Below, piece by piece: positions 59,365-64,000 of a stretch of 64,000 nt of DNA. Both the position numbers and the translations under genes were made by a program. The notes under the pieces were generated by a model. The model saw nothing but the letters and a program-made list of their open reading frames with translations. It did not search any database and was not told the DNA's origin. Source of the stretch: Candidatus Lumbricidiphila eiseniae (GTDB lineage Bacteria > Actinomycetota > Actinomycetes > Actinomycetales > Microbacteriaceae); contig NAEP01000046.1 in assembly GCA_002529645.1 (NCBI GenBank), forward strand, positions 1-64,000, written 5' to 3'. How positions within the stretch are numbered: the stretch's first letter is position 1; each line of letters opens with the position of its first letter.

Positions 59365-62300
59365 ATGTCGCTCACGTCACCCTTTTCAAGGTTTGGGTCA
59401 GTGCCCGCCGCGCAAGGGCTCTACGACCCTGCCGCTGAGAAGGATGCCTGTGGGCTGGCCATGGTCGCAACCCTCCGCGGCACAGCCGGGCACGACATTA
59501 TTCAGGCCGCACTCGACGCGCTTCGCAACCTCGAACACCGCGGTGCTATCGGCTCCGACGCGGGAACCGGTGATGGCGCTGGCATCATCACCCAGATCCC
59601 GGACGAGTTTTTCCGAACCGTGTCGGGACTCACTCTCCCACCGCGGGGTGAGTATGCCGTTGGAAACGCGTTCCTGCCGGTCGATCCGACCGCACGAAGC
59701 GCCGTGAAGCGTGCGATCAACAAGCTCGCTGCCGAGGAAGGCCTCCGAGTCATCGGATGGCGCGAAGTGCCCGTGCGTCCCGAGGAACTGGGCTCGCTCG
59801 CGCGCGCGGCAATGCCCGCTGTACAGCAGGTGTTTGTGACCTCGGCCTCTGCGAGCTCGGAGATATCGGTGCGACCGGAGGCAGCAACCCGGCCCGAGAC
59901 ACCGGGACACCCGGGGGAATCCCAGGATGTGACCGCGCCGGGGGCATCAGCCCAGCCGATCGCGGGAATCGCGCTCGACCGGCTTGTCTTTCGACTTCGT
60001 AAGCGCGCTGAGCGGGAACTTGAGCTGTACTTCCCCTCGCTGAGCTGTCGCACCATCGTGTACAAGGGCATGGTGACGACGCTGCAATTGGAACCGTTCT
60101 ATCCTGATCTCAGCGATGAACGTTACGTGTCGAAGCTTGCGCTTGTGCACTCGCGGTACTCGACAAACACGTTCCCGTCGTGGCCGCTCGCACACCCGTT
60201 CCGGATGATCGCGCACAACGGCGAAATCAACACCGTGCAGGGTAACCGCAACTGGTTGCGTGCTCGGCAGTCCGAACTAAAGTCCGACCTGCTGGGTGAT
60301 CTGGCGCCACTGCTGCCAATTGTGACGCCCGGCGCGAGCGATTCTGCCTCGTTCGATGAGGTTGTCGAGTTACTCACGCTCGCGGGTCGGAGCCTGCCGC
60401 ACGCGATCATGATGATGGTCCCCGAGGCGTGGGAGAACCAGACCGACATCGACCCACAGCGCCGCGCATTCTATGAATACCACTCACTGCTGTTGGAGCC
60501 GTGGGATGGCCCGGCCGCCCTCGTGTTTACCGACGGCACGCTCGCCGGCGCAACCCTTGATCGCAACGGTTTGCGCCCCGGCCGGTACGTCATCACCGAT
60601 GACGGTCTCGTTGTGCTCGCGAGCGAGATCGGCGTGCTCAAGATCGACCCCGCAAAGATTGTGCGGAAGGGGCGGCTGCAGCCAGGCAAGATGTTCCTCG
60701 TCGACACCGAGGAGGGGCGGCTCATCGAAGATGACGAGATTAAGGCGCAGCTCGCGGCATCCGGACCCTGGGCCCAGTGGCTGGAACAGGAGCGGATTCA
60801 GCTCGCCGACCTGCCAGAGCGTGAGCACATTGTGCACCCGCCTCTCTCGGTCAATCGTCGCCAGCGTACCTTCGGGTACACCGAAGAAGAGGTCAAAATC
60901 CTCCTCACTCCGATGGCACAGACCGGGCAAGAACCGCTCGGTGCAATGGGGTCCGACACTCCGATTGCCGTGCTCTCGCAGCGCCCGCGTTTGCTGTTCG
61001 ACTACTTCACCCAGCAGTTCGCGCAGGTGACCAACCCGCCACTTGACTCGATTCGGGAACTGGTCGTGACATCTCTCGGAACCTCCCTCGGCCCGCAGCC
61101 AAATCTGCTTGCCGCGGGCCCCGAACACGCTCGGCAGGTGTCGCTCTCGTTCCCGGTCATCGACAACGACGAACTCGCGAAGATCGTACACATTGAATCA
61201 TCGGATGCTTCGCCCGCCACTACGACGATTCGTGGCCTGTATCGGGTGGAAGACGGTGCCGACGCGATGCGTGACCGGTTGCGCGAGATCTGTGCCGAGG
61301 TTGACACCGCAATCGCCCGGAATACCCGGTTTGTTGTGCTCTCCGACCGCGATTCGGATAAAGATTTTGCCCCGATCCCCTCGCTGCTTATGCTCTCGAC
61401 CGTGCACCACCACCTCATTCGGTCGCAGACCCGGATGAGGGTGGGCCTCATCGTCGAAGCCGGTGATGTGCGGGAGGTGCACCATGTGGCTCTGCTCATC
61501 GGGTACGGTGCTGCCGCCGTGAACCCGTACCTCGCGATGGAAACGTGCGAAGACCTCGTCCGCTCGGGCACCATCACCGGGATCACTCCGGAATACGCCG
61601 TTCGCAATGTCATCAAAGCGCTCGGCAAAGGAGTTCTCAAGATCATGTCGAAGATGGGGGTCTCCACGATTTCGTCCTATTCCGGGGCGCAGACCTTCGA
61701 GGCGGTTGGTCTCGGGCAAGAGTTCATCGACGAGTTCTTCACCGGAACAACCTCCAAGCTCGGTGGAATCGGCATTGAGGTCATTGCGGCCGAAAACCTA
61801 CAGCGGCACAGCCTGGCGTACCCCTTGGATATCGCGGTGCGGGCGCACGAGCGGCTCAGCACCGGTGGCGAATACCAGTGGCGGCGGGATGCCGCACCAC
61901 ACCTGTTCAACCCCGACACTGTGTTCCGGCTGCAGCATTCCACCCGCACCCGGCGGTACGACATTTTTCGGGAGTACACGCACCTCGTGGACTCGCAGGC
62001 GGCGGAACTCATGACGCTGCGTGGAATGTTCACCCTCCGCACGGATGCCCGGCCCGCGGTGCCGATCGAGGAAGTGGAGCCGGTGGCATCCATTGTGCGA
62101 CGTTTCTCGACGGGGGCGATGAGTTACGGCTCGATCTCGCAGGAGGCACACGAGTCGCTAGCGATTGCGATGAACCAAATCGGTGGAAAATCAAACACCG
62201 GGGAGGGCGGGGAAGACCCCGCTCGTCTGCTCGACCCCGAGCGGCGCAGCGCAATCAAACAGGTCGCTTCCGGACGCTTCGGGGTGACGAGCATGTACCT

Positions 62301-64000
62301 CACCCACGCCGATGATATCCAGATCAAGCTTGCGCAGGGTGCGAAACCGGGGGAGGGCGGCCAGCTACCGCCCACGAAGGTGTACCCGTGGATTGCGCGC
62401 ACCCGCCACGCGACCGCTGGGGTGGGGCTTATCTCGCCGCCCCCGCACCACGACATTTACTCCATCGAAGACCTCAAGCAGCTCATCTACGACCTCAAGC
62501 GAGCGAACCCGACTGCGCGGATACACGTCAAGCTTGTGAGTCAGTCGGGGATCGGGACGGTTGCGGCCGGGGTGGCAAAGGCACTCTCTGATGTCATTCT
62601 CGTGTCGGGGCATGATGGTGGCACCGGAGCATCCCCCCTGAACTCACTCAAGCACGCGGGCACACCGTGGGAGCTGGGGCTCGCAGAAACGCAACAGACT
62701 CTCATGCTCAACGGCATGCGTGACCGCGTTGTTGTGCAGGTTGATGGGCAGCTCAAGACCGGTCGGGATGTTGTCATCGGGGCGTTGCTCGGTGCCGAGG
62801 AGTTTGGTTTTGCGACGGCTCCGCTGGTGGTGCAGGGATGCATCATGACGCGTGTCTGTCACCTTGACACCTGCCCGGTGGGAGTGGCGACCCAGAACCC
62901 GGAACTGCGCGCACGGTTCAACGGCAAACCGGAGTTCGTCGTGAATTTCTTCGAGTTCATCGCACAGGAGGTGCGGGAGTATCTTGCTGAGCTCGGATAC
63001 CGTTCGCTCGATGAGATCATTGGCCGCCACGAACTGCTCGATATTGACCGGGCGATCACACACTGGAAAGCATCCGGGCTTGATCTGGGCCCGATTTTGC
63101 AGGGACCGGACTTCCCGGAGTCCGCGCCGCGGCGCAGTGCGCGTGCTCAGGATCACGAGATCGATAAACACTTCGATCAGGAGCTCATTGTGCGCAGCCG
63201 CGCGGCACTCGAGGGCGGCGTGCCCGTGCACGTTGAGCTTCCCATTGCGAACACGGCGCGGGCGGTTGGCACACTGCTCGGCCACCACGTCACGGCCACC
63301 TACGGTGCGCAGGGACTCCCGGTCGGTACCATCGACATCACTCTTACCGGATCAGCCGGGCAGTCGTTCGGTGCGTTTGTTCCCAGCGGCATTACGCTAC
63401 GGCTGGAGGGTGAGTCGAACGACTACCTTGGCAAGGGGCTGAGCGGCGGACAGATTATCCTTCGGCCACCGCGCACCAGTACCTTCCGAGCGGAAGAGAA
63501 CGTCATCGCCGGTAATGTCATTGGGTACGGTGCCACACAGGGCAGCATGTACCTGCGCGGCATGGTCGGTGAACGTTTCCTCGTGCGCAATTCCGGTGCG
63601 ACCGCCGTTGTCGAGGGTGTCGGTGACCACGCTCTCGAGTACATGACCGGCGGGATGGCTCTTATTCTCGGTGCTACCGGACGCAATCTGGGGGCAGGAA
63701 TGTCCGGCGGCACCGCCTACGTGTTCGATCTGATCGCCGACCGGGTTAATGTCGATGCCCTCGCCAGCGGCGAGTTGGAGCTGCATTCGCTCGGCTCAGC
63801 AGACATTGAAATCGTGCGTGATCTGCTCGAACAGCACAGCGCACACACCGAGTCTCCGGTTGCCGCAGCCCTCTTAGCAGCCGGGGATGGCGCGTTTGAG
63901 CGTTTTACCAAGGTGTTGCCGCGCGACTATGCCGCGGTGCTTCGCACCCGCCAGACTGTGGTCGCCGAGGGGCTCGACCCCGACGGTGATGTTGCGTGGG
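59365..64000 (+). CDS. gltB: Glutamate synthase large subunit (3' end outside window)
   Basis: [29 protein letters not shown]-type region; [16 protein letters not shown]; open to window end. Confidence 0.97.
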   Translation, partial: MSLTSPFSRFGSVPAAQGLYDPAAEKDACGLAMVATLRGTAGHDIIQAALDALRNLEHRGAIGSDAGTGDGAGIITQIPDEFFRTVSGLTLPPRGEYAVGNAFLPVDPTARSAVKRAINKLAAEEGLRVIGWREVPVRPEELGSLARAAMPAVQQVFVTSASASSEISVRPEAATRPETPGHPGESQDVTAPGASAQPIAGIALDRLVFRLRKRAERELELYFPSLSCRTIVYKGMVTTLQLEPFYPDLSDERYVSKLALVHSRYSTNTFPSWPLAHPFRMIAHNGEINTVQGNRNWLRARQSELKSDLLGDLAPLLPIVTPGASDSASFDEVVELLTLAGRSLPHAIMMMVPEAWENQTDIDPQRRAFYEYHSLLLEPWDGPAALVFTDGTLAGATLDRNGLRPGRYVITDDGLVVLASEIGVLKIDPAKIVRKGRLQPGKMFLVDTEEGRLIEDDEIKAQLAASGPWAQWLEQERIQLADLPEREHIVHPPLSVNRRQRTFGYTEEEVKILLTPMAQTGQEPLGAMGSDTPIAVLSQRPRLLFDYFTQQFAQVTNPPLDSIRELVVTSLGTSLGPQPNLLAAGPEHARQVSLSFPVIDNDELAKIVHIESSDASPATTTIRGLYRVEDGADAMRDRLREICAEVDTAIARNTRFVVLSDRDSDKDFAPIPSLLMLSTVHHHLIRSQTRMRVGLIVEAGDVREVHHVALLIGYGAAAVNPYLAMETCEDLVRSGTITGITPEYAVRNVIKALGKGVLKIMSKMGVSTISSYSGAQTFEAVGLGQEFIDEFFTGTTSKLGGIGIEVIAAENLQRHSLAYPLDIAVRAHERLSTGGEYQWRRDAAPHLFNPDTVFRLQHSTRTRRYDIFREYTHLVDSQAAELMTLRGMFTLRTDARPAVPIEEVEPVASIVRRFSTGAMSYGSISQEAHESLAIAMNQIGGKSNTGEGGEDPARLLDPERRSAIKQVASGRFGVTSMYLTHADDIQIKLAQGAKPGEGGQLPPTKVYPWIARTRHATAGVGLISPPPHHDIYSIEDLKQLIYDLKRANPTARIHVKLVSQSGIGTVAAGVAKALSDVILVSGHDGGTGASPLNSLKHAGTPWELGLAETQQTLMLNGMRDRVVVQVDGQLKTGRDVVIGALLGAEEFGFATAPLVVQGCIMTRVCHLDTCPVGVATQNPELRARFNGKPEFVVNFFEFIAQEVREYLAELGYRSLDEIIGRHELLDIDRAITHWKASGLDLGPILQGPDFPESAPRRSARAQDHEIDKHFDQELIVRSRAALEGGVPVHVELPIANTARAVGTLLGHHVTATYGAQGLPVGTIDITLTGSAGQSFGAFVPSGITLRLEGESNDYLGKGLSGGQIILRPPRTSTFRAEENVIAGNVIGYGATQGSMYLRGMVGERFLVRNSGATAVVEGVGDHALEYMTGGMALILGATGRNLGAGMSGGTAYVFDLIADRVNVDALASGELELHSLGSADIEIVRDLLEQHSAHTESPVAAALLAAGDGAFERFTKVLPRDYAAVLRTRQTVVAEGLDPDGDVAW

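Noticed and set aside
1-64000. Prophage, IS element, tRNA or rRNA genes
   Set aside because: No transposase, integrase, phage structural gene or recognizable tRNA/rRNA sequence was seen by eye; tRNAscan and ISfinder would be needed to exclude small ones.

Overview
The 64-kb window is from a high-GC actinobacterium, probably Microbacteriaceae-like judging from gene order and content. It runs from the 3' end of a DUF11 surface protein with an LARTG sorting signal to the 5' part of gltB. Main blocks: (i) a gamma-glutamylation cluster (GntR, SDR, aldehyde dehydrogenase, PuuD-like hydrolase, glutamine-synthetase-like ligase, ethanolamine-type permease); (ii) a sugar ABC transporter / rbsD / rbsK / LacI / unusual glycosidase block; (iii) aspA and a non-phosphorylative L-fucose-type catabolic cluster; (iv) a conserved core (rpsO, DedA, GT4-SGNH fusion, pnp, M16 peptidase, dapB, thyA, folA, dapA, rnj, ftsK, pgsA, cinA, clgR-like, DUF3046, recA, recX, miaB, miaA, trpCBA, lgt, gltB). 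The most unusual signal is that most longer intergenic gaps, plus some gene junctions, carry a private ~28-bp direct repeat present 2-3 times, separated by unique ~33-bp spacers, with period nearly always 59-62 bp. I count about 16 such loci between 4.0 and 58.1 kb. Each has a different repeat, several are exactly 28/33 (type I-E CRISPR geometry), and the terminal copy is degenerate in several three-copy loci. Repeats overlap start codons, promoters and stop codons. This looks like recurrent insertion of ~33-bp segments with ~28-bp target duplication, as expected from off-target Cas1-Cas2-type integration, but the mechanism is inference and no cas genes are in the window. All coordinates and repeat alignments were read by eye; no searches were run.
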